Assembly (NCBI GenBank): GCA_900537125.1
Contig: UNRJ01000004.1
Coordinates: 425,975 to 489,974 of the forward strand
DNA: 64,000 nt
From: Rhodobacteraceae bacterium Alg238-R152
GTDB taxonomy: Bacteria > Pseudomonadota > Alphaproteobacteria > Rhodobacterales > Rhodobacteraceae
Reading direction: 5' to 3'
The stretch's first letter is position 1. Each line of letters begins with the position of its first letter. The translations under genes were made by a program, and so were the position numbers. Below are positions 1-7,759 of this stretch, piece after piece. The notes below the pieces were generated by a model, which worked only from the letters and a program-made list of their open reading frames with translations, was not told the DNA's origin and made no database searches.

Positions 1-230
1 GCCCAAACACAAAGAATATCCCCCACTTGCACCGGTCGAATAAACTGCATCGCATCCACCGCCACAGTGGTCACTCGCCCCTTGGCACGCTGGGCTGCAA
101 TGATGCCGCTGGCGATGTCCATCTGACTCAACACCCAGCCGCCAAAGATGTCACCGTTGATATTCACATCCGAAGGCATCGCCAGCACCCGCAGCGTTGC
201 CTCCCCGTCTGGTTGTCTCTCATCACTCAT
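1..230 (-). CDS. Acyl-CoA thioesterase, YciA-like (partial)
   Basis: Only the N-terminal 76 codons are in the window; the gene runs off the left edge. The peptide begins MSDERQPDGEATLRVLAMP and contains NINGDIFGGWVLSQMD, the Asn/Asp/Gly segment of single-hotdog acyl-CoA thioesterases of the YciA/BACH type, followed by a central strand (TTVAVDAMQFIRPVQVGD). The family hydrolyses acyl-CoA thioesters in the cytoplasm as a hexamer. The ATG at 230-228 keeps the frame open; a second ATG at 223 is out of frame. The gene is divergent from the flavoprotein gene at 318, so 231-317 holds both promoters. Too short to give substrate preference. Confidence 0.78.
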   Translation of the reverse strand, partial: MSDERQPDGEATLRVLAMPSDVNINGDIFGGWVLSQMDIASGIIAAQRAKGRVTTVAVDAMQFIRPVQVGDILCVW

Positions 231-317
231 CGCACATCCTTTCTTGGTTTTCCCCACCCTAACCCTCTGGCGTCGCCGCGAAAAGCTGGTAGAAACCCGC
301 CCCAGAAGGACGCGCGC

Positions 318-1475
318 ATGACCCAGTTTGACATCATTGTAATTGGCGCAGGCCCCGCGGGCAGCGCCGCGGCCACCTGGGCCGCCAAACAGGGGTGTTC
401 CGTAGCGCTGATCGACAAGGCAACCTTCCCGCGTACTAAGCTCTGCGGCGGGCTGTTTACCGAACGCAGCCGGGCTTACTACCACGAGATTTTTGGTCAG
501 GACGTCGACCTCACCCATGCTGTCACACGTGAGGAAATTGCCTTCTGGCACGAGGGCCGCGAACTGGCCGTTCTGACCGACATCCCAGCCCTGCATCTGA
601 CCATGCGGCTGGATTTGGATGCGGCCATGTTTGCCCATGCCTTGGACGCGGGGGTCGAAGACTTCACCGGACAGGCCATTGCAGAACTTACTGAAACCGC
701 AGTGAAGTTTCGCGACAACAGCACCCTGACAGCCGCCGTGATCATCGGTGCAGACGGGGTGAACTCTATTGTCGCCAAGCAGCTTTTTGGCAAGTCCTTT
801 GACACCAAGACCATCGGCTTTGGTTTGGAAATCGAAGCACCTCTGTCGCTGCAAGACCCGGCCACACAGCCCCTGCGCATTGATTTTTCCGCCGCCACAT
901 GGGGCTATGGCTGGTCCTTCCCCAAGCAAGGCTCCACCACGGTTGGCGTTGGCGGTCTGCGCGCGCCAAACCCGGACATGAAAGACCACATGCAGCGCTA
1001 CATGCGCACGCTGGGCCTGCCCTCTGAAGCGGTGAAGATCAAAGGCCACCACCTGCCTTTTGGCGACTTCCGCCCCACCCCAGGCCGCGCACATATCCTG
1101 CTGGCCGGGGACGCCGCCGGGCTGGTGGATCCGATCACCGGCGAAGGCATTGCCTTTGCGATGAAAAGCGGCCAAATCGCCGCGCAGGCCGCCTGTGACG
1201 CGCTCAAATCCAATGCACCCCACACCGCCATCGACCGCTACAAGTCCGGCCTCAAAGACATGCACCGAAATCTGCGCATCGCCCGCAATTTGCGCCGCAT
1301 CATCTTTGCTCCACGCTGGCAGAAAGCCTTCGTCGGCACATTTCGCCGCTCCGGCACCGTGCGCATGATGTACATGCGCCTGCTGGCAGGCGAGGTGGAA
1401 TACCCGGAGTTGGCGCGGCGTGTGCTGGCCCGCCTGCCCCGTTATTTGCTCAACGCGCTCAGACGGACGCCTTAA
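318..1475 (+). CDS. Geranylgeranyl reductase family FAD-dependent oxidoreductase
   Basis: The product is 385 aa. An N-terminal Rossmann motif GAGPAG (residues 10-15) binds FAD, and GDAAGLVDPITGEGIAFAM near residue 264 is the second FAD signature of the GGR/PHBH-type flavoproteins. The family saturates isoprenoid double bonds (bacteriochlorophyll phytyl tail, quinones, lipids); with no photosynthesis genes here the substrate is unknown. The open frame extends far upstream, but ATG 318 is preferred because AGAAGGA lies 7 nt before it and the Rossmann strand starts right after. The 3' end overlaps the convergent trxC by 17 bp. Confidence 0.85.
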   Translation: MTQFDIIVIGAGPAGSAAATWAAKQGCSVALIDKATFPRTKLCGGLFTERSRAYYHEIFGQDVDLTHAVTREEIAFWHEGRELAVLTDIPALHLTMRLDLDAAMFAHALDAGVEDFTGQAIAELTETAVKFRDNSTLTAAVIIGADGVNSIVAKQLFGKSFDTKTIGFGLEIEAPLSLQDPATQPLRIDFSAATWGYGWSFPKQGSTTVGVGGLRAPNPDMKDHMQRYMRTLGLPSEAVKIKGHHLPFGDFRPTPGRAHILLAGDAAGLVDPITGEGIAFAMKSGQIAAQAACDALKSNAPHTAIDRYKSGLKDMHRNLRIARNLRRIIFAPRWQKAFVGTFRRSGTVRMMYMRLLAGEVEYPELARRVLARLPRYLLNALRRTP

Positions 1476-1890
1476 CCCACTTCACAATCGCAGACTTGGG
1501 CATCGCACCGGACTGCCGCGCGCGCTCTTTGCCATTGGCAAACGCTGCCATCGTCGGAATGCCGCGAATGCGGTATTTCGCGCCTGCATTCTTGTGCGCT
1601 TCGGTGTTCAATTTGACCAAGCGCACCGCGCCTTTCACCTCCAGTGCCGCCGCCTGATACTGCGGCGCCATCTGCCGACAGGGTCCACACCAGGGTGCCC
1701 AAAAATCCACCACCAGCGGCACATCATCCGTGCGCACGGCCTTCTCAAAGGTCACGAGATCAACCTCCGCCACCTTGCCGCTCATCAAGCCTTTGCCACA
1801 GGTGCCACACTTCGGCCCCGCCCCCAGCTTGTCATAAGGCACACGGTTCACCTGGCCACAGTCAAAACAAGTCAGCTTCTTGCCGCTCAT
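1459..1890 (-). CDS. trxC: Thioredoxin 2 (TrxC)
   Basis: This 143-aa cytoplasmic thioredoxin carries the extra N-terminal zinc-binding segment of Trx2: Cys8/Cys11 (CFDC) and Cys28/Cys31 (CGTC). A normal thioredoxin fold follows with active site WCGPC at residues 67-71 and the cis-Pro region RGIPTM. TrxC reduces protein disulfides and is typically linked to oxidative stress. The start is supported by GGAG 7 nt upstream. It is convergent with, and overlaps by 17 bp, the flavoprotein gene, and is monocistronic. Confidence 0.94.
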   Translation of the reverse strand: MSGKKLTCFDCGQVNRVPYDKLGAGPKCGTCGKGLMSGKVAEVDLVTFEKAVRTDDVPLVVDFWAPWCGPCRQMAPQYQAAALEVKGAVRLVKLNTEAHKNAGAKYRIRGIPTMAAFANGKERARQSGAMPKSAIVKWVKASV

Positions 1891-1962
1891 GAGAATTCTC
1901 CGCCATCACATTCCGCAATCCACATATGTGGCACACACCGGAATTGAAACCCTGCACCAAAG

Positions 1963-1991
1963 AAAAAGGCCGGGCAAAACCCGGCCTTTTT
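1963..1991 (-). terminator. Rho-independent terminator after the pyrimidine ABC transporter operon
   Basis: A perfect 12-bp inverted repeat (aaaaaggccggg / cccggccttttt) with a 5-nt loop, flanked by A/T runs so that it can work in both directions. It lies 19 bp beyond the stop of the substrate-binding protein gene and upstream of trxC. Confidence 0.85.
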
Positions 1992-2009
1992 CCACGCTTG
2001 AAACGAACC

Positions 2010-2999
2010 TTAGTTCAGCGCTTTGTCGGTGATCGCGTGGGTCCACGCACCTTCTGGTTTCTTGGTGATCACAGGATCGGAACCACCGGACATCAGGCTC
2101 TCCACGGTGCGATCAAAGTCTGCCACATCCAGCGCGCCATTGCTGCCCGCAGTCAGCTTGGCAATCTCGCTCATCATGCGCACCTGATGCTCTTCGGTCT
2201 GTGCACCGGAGGCATCGTTGTCCAGCACAATCATAGCCGCTTCTTCTGGGTTCTCTTCGGCCCACTTCCAGCCTTTCATAGACGCGCGCACAAAGCGCAC
2301 CATTTTGTCTTCAAACGCCGGATCGGCCAGCTTCTCTTCCATGACGTACATGCCGTCTTCCAGCGTCGCCACGCCCTGGTCTTCATACTTGAACACCACC
2401 AGGTCATCCGGGCTCAGACCGGCGTCAATGATCTGCCAATACTCGTTGTAGGTCATGGTCGACACACAGGCCGCCTGACCTTGCAGGATTGGGTCGACGT
2501 TAAAGCCTTGCTTTAGCACCGTCACACCGCCATCAGAGCCGTCGGTCGCGAGCCCCAGTTTGCTCATCCAGCTTAGGAATGGGTATTCATTGCCAAAGAA
2601 CCAAACACCAAGCGTTTTGCCAGCGAAGTCTTCTGGTGAAGACACACCAGCGTCCTTACGGCAGGTCAGCATCATGCCGGAAGTTTTGAACGGCTGAGCA
2701 ATGTTTACCAACGCCAGACCTTTTTCACGGGACGCGAGCGCGGATGGCATCCAGTCCAGAACCACATCTGCACCACCGCCGGCAATCACCTGCGCCGGGG
2801 CAATATCCGGACCGCCGGGCTTGATGGTCACATTCAGATCTTCTTCGCCGTAGAAACCTTTGTCCTGCGCCACATAATAGCCGGCAAATTGCGCCTGCGT
2901 GACCCACTTCAACTGCAGTGTCACATCATCCGCAGCATGTGCCACGCTTGCGGCAACGCCCAGCGCCGCGGCTGTCAGTGCTTTCATCATCGTTTTCAT
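2010..2999 (-). CDS. ABC transporter substrate-binding protein, NMT1/THI5-like (putative pyrimidine importer)
   Basis: The product is 329 aa with a Sec signal peptide (MKTMMKALTAAALGVAASVAHA, cleavage after AHA) followed by VTLQLKWVTQAQFAGYYVA. This is the opening strand of the NMT1/SsuA-like family, which binds thiamine-precursor pyrimidines, sulfonates or similar small molecules in the periplasm. It is the last gene of a unit carrying two permeases, an ATPase, dihydropyrimidinase and a carbamoyl-amide hydrolase, so uptake of uracil/thymine or a related pyrimidine is the best inference; other N-heterocycles are possible. AAGGAG precedes the ATG. The 186-bp gap before it holds a stem-loop at the end of the permease gene. 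Confidence 0.85.
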   Translation of the reverse strand: MKTMMKALTAAALGVAASVAHAADDVTLQLKWVTQAQFAGYYVAQDKGFYGEEDLNVTIKPGGPDIAPAQVIAGGGADVVLDWMPSALASREKGLALVNIAQPFKTSGMMLTCRKDAGVSSPEDFAGKTLGVWFFGNEYPFLSWMSKLGLATDGSDGGVTVLKQGFNVDPILQGQAACVSTMTYNEYWQIIDAGLSPDDLVVFKYEDQGVATLEDGMYVMEEKLADPAFEDKMVRFVRASMKGWKWAEENPEEAAMIVLDNDASGAQTEEHQVRMMSEIAKLTAGSNGALDVADFDRTVESLMSGGSDPVITKKPEGAWTHAITDKALN

Positions 3000-3166
3000 T
3001 TTGGCTTTCTCCTTGTTGGTATTTGGCTGTTTGTTTTTGCTGCACCATCTTTGTGGCGCCTATCACAAAGCAGAACCCTCTGGGATTGCTATGAATTCAT
3101 TCAAATGTGCCTTTGCCTAACTTCACTTGTCCGGACATAGGATTGCACATCCCCTGCCCGGAGGGA

Positions 3167-3202
3167 AAAGGAAGTTACCTCTTCGTCATCGCGACTTCCT
3201 TT
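3167..3202 (-). promoter_or_regulatory. Stem-loop at the permease/substrate-binding-protein junction
   Basis: A perfect 9-bp inverted repeat (aaaggaagt, 3167-3175; acttccttt, 3194-3202) spans the permease stop codon at 3186. The minus-strand copy ends in a short T-rich run (CTTTTCCC), so it could be a leaky terminator or an mRNA-stabilising hairpin. Such elements often set the high expression of a binding protein relative to its permeases. The function here is inferred. Confidence 0.4.
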
Positions 3203-4031
3203 GTGAGGGGTGCCAGAAGGTCACCGACTTCTCCAGTAGGGCCACACCGCCGTAAAACAGCGAGCCTGCCAAGGCTGCGACCACAATCTCCGCCCAAACC
3301 ATATCCAGCGCAAGCCGCCCGACCTCTGTCGAGATACGGAACCCCATGCCTTTGATGGGACTGCCGAAAAATTCAGCAACGATCGCGCCAATCAAGGCCA
3401 GCGTGGTGGAGATTTTCAACCCGTTAAACACAAACGGCATCGCCGCCGGCAACCGCAACTTAAACAGCGTTTGCTTATAGCTGGAGCCATAGGTGCGCAT
3501 CAGATCACGCTGCATGTGGTCCGTTGCCTGCAATCCTTCCACTGTGTTCACCAACATCGGGAAGAACACCATGATCACCACCACCGCTGCTTTGGATTGC
3601 CAGTCAAAACCAAACCACATCACCATGATCGGCGCCATGCCAATGATCGGCAAAGCAGCGACAAAGTTGCCCACCGGCAGCAGACCGCGTCGTAAAAACG
3701 GAAATCGGTCAATCACCAACGCGGTCAGGAAGGCGGCACCGCAACCCAGAATATAGCCAGACATCGCGCCTTTGATCACTGTCTGCACAAAGTCCTGCCA
3801 CAGCGTCGGGATCGACGTCGCAAACTTGAGCGCAATCGCCGTGGGGGCGGGCAGCAACACAGGGTTGATCTCAAACCCGCGCACCGCGCATTCCCAAAGC
3901 ACCACAATGGTGAGGCCAAAGATCACTGGCACCGCCAGTGCGGTAAATCGTGTCCTAGGCTGGTGCGATAAATATGAGTTTATCCGCCAGCCAAGCAGCC
4001 ACGTCACTATTCCAAAAACAACCCACCCCAT
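3186..4031 (-). CDS. ABC transporter permease (SsuC/TauC-type)
   Basis: The product is 281 aa, a multi-span inner-membrane permease of the BPD_transp_1 family. The coupling (EAA) loop is visible in the segment LRTYGSS..LRLPAAMPFVFNGLKIS preceding the last spans. The ATG at 4031 forms a TGATG junction with the upstream permease stop; a GTG three bases earlier is an alternative. It should pair with the next permease as a heterodimer driven by the ATPase at 5324. It has an unusual N-terminal TM (WVVFGIVTWLLGW) ahead of the standard domain. Confidence 0.85.
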   Translation of the reverse strand: MGWVVFGIVTWLLGWRINSYLSHQPRTRFTALAVPVIFGLTIVVLWECAVRGFEINPVLLPAPTAIALKFATSIPTLWQDFVQTVIKGAMSGYILGCGAAFLTALVIDRFPFLRRGLLPVGNFVAALPIIGMAPIMVMWFGFDWQSKAAVVVIMVFFPMLVNTVEGLQATDHMQRDLMRTYGSSYKQTLFKLRLPAAMPFVFNGLKISTTLALIGAIVAEFFGSPIKGMGFRISTEVGRLALDMVWAEIVVAALAGSLFYGGVALLEKSVTFWHPSQRKSR

Positions 4032-4903
4032 CACGCCATCCCCATCCGTTTGAGAACCACTTTCTGGATCACGCCTATGATCGCCACCAGCGCCGCCGCA
4101 AGGGCCGCCGCAGTGATCAACGCGCTCCAGATCTGGATCGTTTGTCCGTAGTAACTACCAGCCAGAAGACGCGCGCCCAATCCGGCCACTGCGCCTGTTG
4201 GCAATTCGCCCACAATGGCCCCGACCAGCGAGGCTGCCATCGCAACCTTCAATGAAGGGAACAAAAACGGCATCGAGCTTGGCAACCGCAGTTTCCAGAA
4301 CTCCTGCCCTTTGGTCGCGCTCCAAGTCTTCATCTGATCCACCATCATATGGTCCGGGCTGCGCAGGCCTTTCACCATGCCAACAACCACCGGGAAGAAA
4401 CTGAGGTACATGGAAATCACCGCCTTAGGCAGAAGACCGGAAATACCAATTGCGTTCAGAACCACAATGATCATCGGCGCAATTGCCAGGATCGGGATGG
4501 TCTGGCTGGCAATCACCCAGGGCATGACGCTCATATCCATGGTGCGGTTGTACACAATCCCCACCGACAGCGAGACACCCAGCGCCGTGCCCATGGCAAA
4601 GCCCAAAAGTGTCGCTGAGAGCGTGATCCAGCTGTGATAAATCAGGCTGCGTTTGGAAAATGCGCGGCCTTTGGCGACCATTTCACCGGTGGTTTTCCAA
4701 ATTTCCTTGCCCACCTGATGCGGGGCCGGAAGCTTGGGTTTCTTTTGTTGCATAGTATCCGCCACCATCTCGGAGAAGGTGATTTCCACATTGGCACGTT
4801 TGGCTTTGTCATAAGCCCAGGATGCATTGAGCGCGACGGCGCCCGCATACCACAATACAAAGATCGCGGCGACAACGGTCAGGATCGGTCCAATATTCCT
4901 CAT
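4031..4903 (-). CDS. ABC transporter permease, second subunit
   Basis: The product is 290 aa. One N-terminal TM (ILTVVAAIFVLWYAGAVAL) is followed by a polar stretch of about 75 residues and then the five-span BPD_transp_1 core with an EAA-type loop ending KLRLPSSMPFLFPSLKVAM. The ATG at 4903 gives the usual ATGA overlap with the upstream acetyltransferase gene; a GTG at 4912 would add three residues. It is co-transcribed with the other permease and with the catabolic genes, so it belongs to the same putative pyrimidine importer. Confidence 0.85.
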   Translation of the reverse strand: MRNIGPILTVVAAIFVLWYAGAVALNASWAYDKAKRANVEITFSEMVADTMQQKKPKLPAPHQVGKEIWKTTGEMVAKGRAFSKRSLIYHSWITLSATLLGFAMGTALGVSLSVGIVYNRTMDMSVMPWVIASQTIPILAIAPMIIVVLNAIGISGLLPKAVISMYLSFFPVVVGMVKGLRSPDHMMVDQMKTWSATKGQEFWKLRLPSSMPFLFPSLKVAMAASLVGAIVGELPTGAVAGLGARLLAGSYYGQTIQIWSALITAAALAAALVAIIGVIQKVVLKRMGMA

Positions 4904-5331
4904 GCCCGCCACTCCATTCGCACTTCGCGCACCGTTTCATGCAAGTCCCCGTCATGGCGGCTTACTTCTTCAAAACCTTCGCGTTTGTAGAATTTCTGCG
5001 CTTTCTCATTTGGTTCATGAGTGGTCAGCCAGACAAAACCACGCCCCTTTTTTACCTGATCCATCAAGGTTTTGCCGATACCAGCCCCGGTGGTTTTGCA
5101 ATACAGCCCACCCACCCGCGACACATTGGGATCAAACGACAAATAGCCCTCAATTGGCTCTCCCGCGACCCAGATTTCCCGCGCTGGCAATGCTTCCCGT
5201 ATAAAGGTGGCAATCTCTTCCGGCCCATAAAGTGAGGTCATCCACTCCGTAGCGGCCTCCCAGTCACAGACAATCTGCGCCATCGCTGGCACATCCGCCT
5301 CCACCGCCCGTCTCACGGCCACCTCAGTCAT
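4900..5331 (-). CDS. GNAT family N-acetyltransferase
   Basis: The product is about 143 aa and a complete GNAT fold: an acetyl-CoA pyrophosphate loop (TTGAGIGKTLM) and the C-terminal motif NEKAQKFYKREGFEEV. Substrate unknown. It is translationally embedded in the transporter operon, overlapping the ATPase gene by 8 bp and the permease by 4 bp, so it is co-expressed with pyrimidine uptake and breakdown. One speculative role is acetylation of an amine product such as beta-alanine or 3-aminoisobutyrate. ATG 5331 is chosen with GGGG 7 nt upstream; ATG 5337 is also possible. Confidence 0.85.
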   Translation of the reverse strand: MTEVAVRRAVEADVPAMAQIVCDWEAATEWMTSLYGPEEIATFIREALPAREIWVAGEPIEGYLSFDPNVSRVGGLYCKTTGAGIGKTLMDQVKKGRGFVWLTTHEPNEKAQKFYKREGFEEVSRHDGDLHETVREVRMEWRA

Positions 5332-6103
5332 CACCATGCCCCGCACGCAGGCCATCGCGCACCCGATGCGCAATTTCGATGAACTCAGGGCTGTCGCGAA
5401 TGTCCAGCGGGCGTTCTGTTGGCAATGTGCTTTCAATCACATCATGAATGCGCCCCGGACGTGGGCTCATCACCACAATCTTTGTGCTCAGATACACTGC
5501 CTCAGGGATCGAGTGTGTCACAAAGCCAATGGTTTTGTTGGTCCGCGCCCACAGCTCCAAAAGCTGCTCATTCAGGTGATCACGCACGATCTCATCAAGC
5601 GCGCCAAACGGCTCATCCATCAACAGGATATCGGCCTGAAACGCCAACGCCCGCGCAATCGACGCCCGCTGCTGCATCCCGCCAGACAACTGCCAGGGGA
5701 ATTTGTTTTCAAACCCCTCAAGATGCACCAGCTCCAGCACCTCTTGCACGGATTTGTCCTGTTCTGCCTTGCTAATCCCCATGATCTCCAGTGGAAGGCG
5801 AATGTTGCCGCCAATGGTGCGCCACGGATACAGCCCCGCGTGCTGGAACACATAGCCATAGGCACGGGATTTGCGCGCCTCAGTCGGGCTTACTCCATTG
5901 ACGGTAATCTCTCCCGCCGTGGGCTGTTCCAGATCGGCCATACAGCGCAGAAATGTGGTCTTGCCACAGCCCGACGGCCCGATGAAGGAGACAAAATCCC
6001 CTTTGTTGATATCAAGGTTAATATCCTTAAGCGCATGAACCGGCCCGTCGTTTGTTTCAAACGTCAGGCTCAGGTTCTTGGCTGAAATGACTGTGTCGTT
6101 CAT
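5324..6103 (-). CDS. ABC transporter ATP-binding protein (SsuB/TauB-type)
   Basis: The product is 259 aa with a full nucleotide-binding domain: Walker A GPSGCGKTT at residues 42-50, signature LSGGMQQRASIARAL, Walker B ILLMDEP followed by the D-loop GALDE, and the H-loop (FVTHS). The GMQQR variant is typical of nitrate/sulfonate/taurine/HMP importers. It powers the two permeases encoded immediately downstream. An 84-bp gap containing a strong hairpin separates it from hydA. Confidence 0.92.
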   Translation of the reverse strand: MNDTVISAKNLSLTFETNDGPVHALKDINLDINKGDFVSFIGPSGCGKTTFLRCMADLEQPTAGEITVNGVSPTEARKSRAYGYVFQHAGLYPWRTIGGNIRLPLEIMGISKAEQDKSVQEVLELVHLEGFENKFPWQLSGGMQQRASIARALAFQADILLMDEPFGALDEIVRDHLNEQLLELWARTNKTIGFVTHSIPEAVYLSTKIVVMSPRPGRIHDVIESTLPTERPLDIRDSPEFIEIAHRVRDGLRAGHGDD

Positions 6104-6145
6104 CTTGGCTCTCGTTTCACCGCCCTGCGCGGAGGTTTGTTTTTG

Positions 6146-6175
6146 GGTGGCCCCGGGTTGATCCCGGGTGCCACC
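6146..6175. other. GC-rich hairpin between hydA and the ABC ATPase gene
   Basis: An inverted repeat (ggtggccccggg / cccgggtgccacc, one bulged T) lies between hydA and the downstream ATPase gene. The T-run follows the stem on the plus strand, so it does not look like an intrinsic terminator for these minus-strand genes. It is more likely an mRNA-processing or stabilising element inside the operon, or a relic of an intergenic repeat. Confidence 0.5.
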
Positions 6176-6187
6176 TTTTTAGCTGTC

Positions 6188-7645
6188 TTAAACGCCGGTC
6201 GCCGGAATGCCGGATCGCTTCACCGGTTGCGGCGAGGTCAGCTCTTTCCAGGTGGAAAGCGCCTTGTTCACCGTGGTGTTGGCTTGACGCTCGACAAACT
6301 TGCCGTGGCCTTCCTGGGTGCGGATTTCACCGTCATGCACCGCCACCTGACCACGGGTCAGGGTGAAGCGTGGCAGGCCTTTGACCTCATGACCTTCAAA
6401 CACGTTGTAGTCGATCGCTGACTGCTGACTGCTGGCCGAAATGGTTTTGGACTTCTCCGGATCCCAAACCACAAGGTCCGCATCCGCGCCCACCAGCACC
6501 GCACCCTTCTTCGGGTAGCAGTTCAGGATTTTTGCGATATTGGTTGAGGTCACCGCGACAAATTCATTGGGCGTCAAACGGCCCGTGGCCACACCTTGTG
6601 TCCACAGCATCGGCATCCGATCCTCAAGCCCGCCGGTGCCATTTGGGATTTGGCTGAAATCTGTCAAACCATTGCGTTTCTGCTCTGTGGTAAAGGCACA
6701 GTGATCGGTGGCCACCACACTCAAAGAGCCGGACTGCAACCCAGCCCACAGGCTGTCCTGATGTTTCTTATTGCGGAACGGCGGCGACATCACACGCCGC
6801 GCGGCATGGTCCCAATCCGGGTTGAAATACTCGCTCTCATCCAGCGTCAGATGCTGGATCAGCGGCTCGCCCCACACGCGCTTGCCCTGCATCCGCGCCC
6901 GGCGAATGGCCTCATGCGCCTCTTCACAAGAGGTGTGCACCACATAAAGCGGCACGCCCGCCATATCGGCAATCATAATCGCACGGTTGGTGGCCTCGCC
7001 TTCGACCTGCGAGGGCCGCGAATAGGCATGCGCCTCCGGACCGGTATTGCCCTCGGCCAACAGCTTCGCGGTCATTTCCGCAACCACATCACCGTTCTCG
7101 GCATGCACCATGGCAATCCCGCCCAGCTCGCTGAGACGGTTGAACGAAGCAAACAGCTCATCGTCATTCACCATCAGCGCGCCTTTGTAGGCGAGGAAGT
7201 GCTTAAACGTGTTAATGCCGCGCTGCTCGATCACGGTTTTCATGTCGTTGAACACCTGTTCCCCCCACCAGGTCACTGCCATGTGGAAGGAGTAGTCACA
7301 GTTTGCACGGGTCGATTTATTGTCCCACCGCTTGATCGCATCCAGCAGGCTCTCACCTTGGTTGGGCAGACAGAAATCCACCACCATCGTTGTGCCGCCC
7401 GCAAGCCCTGCCCGCGTGCCACTCTCAAAGTCATCGGTCGAATAAGTGCCCATAAACGGCATCTCAAGATGCACGTGTGGGTCAATCCCGCCCGGCATAA
7501 CGTAACAGCCGGTTGCGTCCAGCGTCTCGTCGCCTTTGAGGCCTTTGCCAATTTCGATGATCTGCCCGTTCTCAATCAGCACATCCGCCTCATAAGACAG
7601 ATCTGCCGTCACAACGGTGCCGTTTTTGATGACTTTGGTAGTCAT
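6188..7645 (-). CDS. hydA: Dihydropyrimidinase / D-hydantoinase
   Basis: The product is 485 aa, a cytoplasmic amidohydrolase-superfamily enzyme that opens 5,6-dihydrouracil/dihydrothymine to N-carbamoyl-beta-amino acids, step two of reductive pyrimidine breakdown. The metal ligands are visible: HVH at residues 57-59 (GGIDPHVHLEMPF), the carbamylated Lys154 in FLAYKGALM, His181 in HAENGD, then VVHTSCEEA and ATDHC. The true start is ATG 7645 with AGGGAG upstream; the open frame extends further but lacks homology-like sequence. It is followed by the importer genes and preceded by the carbamoyl hydrolase gene. Confidence 0.93.
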   Translation of the reverse strand: MTTKVIKNGTVVTADLSYEADVLIENGQIIEIGKGLKGDETLDATGCYVMPGGIDPHVHLEMPFMGTYSTDDFESGTRAGLAGGTTMVVDFCLPNQGESLLDAIKRWDNKSTRANCDYSFHMAVTWWGEQVFNDMKTVIEQRGINTFKHFLAYKGALMVNDDELFASFNRLSELGGIAMVHAENGDVVAEMTAKLLAEGNTGPEAHAYSRPSQVEGEATNRAIMIADMAGVPLYVVHTSCEEAHEAIRRARMQGKRVWGEPLIQHLTLDESEYFNPDWDHAARRVMSPPFRNKKHQDSLWAGLQSGSLSVVATDHCAFTTEQKRNGLTDFSQIPNGTGGLEDRMPMLWTQGVATGRLTPNEFVAVTSTNIAKILNCYPKKGAVLVGADADLVVWDPEKSKTISASSQQSAIDYNVFEGHEVKGLPRFTLTRGQVAVHDGEIRTQEGHGKFVERQANTTVNKALSTWKELTSPQPVKRSGIPATGV

Positions 7646-7700
7646 GGATGAACTCCCTAAATTCTTATCGCGCACTTCACGCGCAGTTTGCCCCGGCCAT

Positions 7701-7750
7701 GGCTTCTTCTGGCTCAAAATACTCCGGGGGTCTGGGGGCATTGCCCCCAG
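7701..7750 (-). repeat. Intergenic hairpin element (Roseobacter-type repeat)
   Basis: On the minus strand an 8-bp perfect stem (CTGGGGGC/GCCCCCAG, 7732-7750) is followed by ACCCCCGGAGTATTTTGAGCC and a purine run. I associate this arrangement (GC hairpin then CCCCGGAGTATTT) with a dispersed intergenic element of Rhodobacteraceae. A related element lies at 60111-60175. It separates the amidase gene from hydA and may be a weak terminator or processing site. Confidence 0.5.
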
Positions 7751-7759
7751 CCTTAGATA

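Noticed and set aside
6146..6175. Hairpin as an intrinsic terminator of hydA
   Set aside because: The T-run follows the stem only on the plus strand, while hydA and the ABC genes are on the minus strand.
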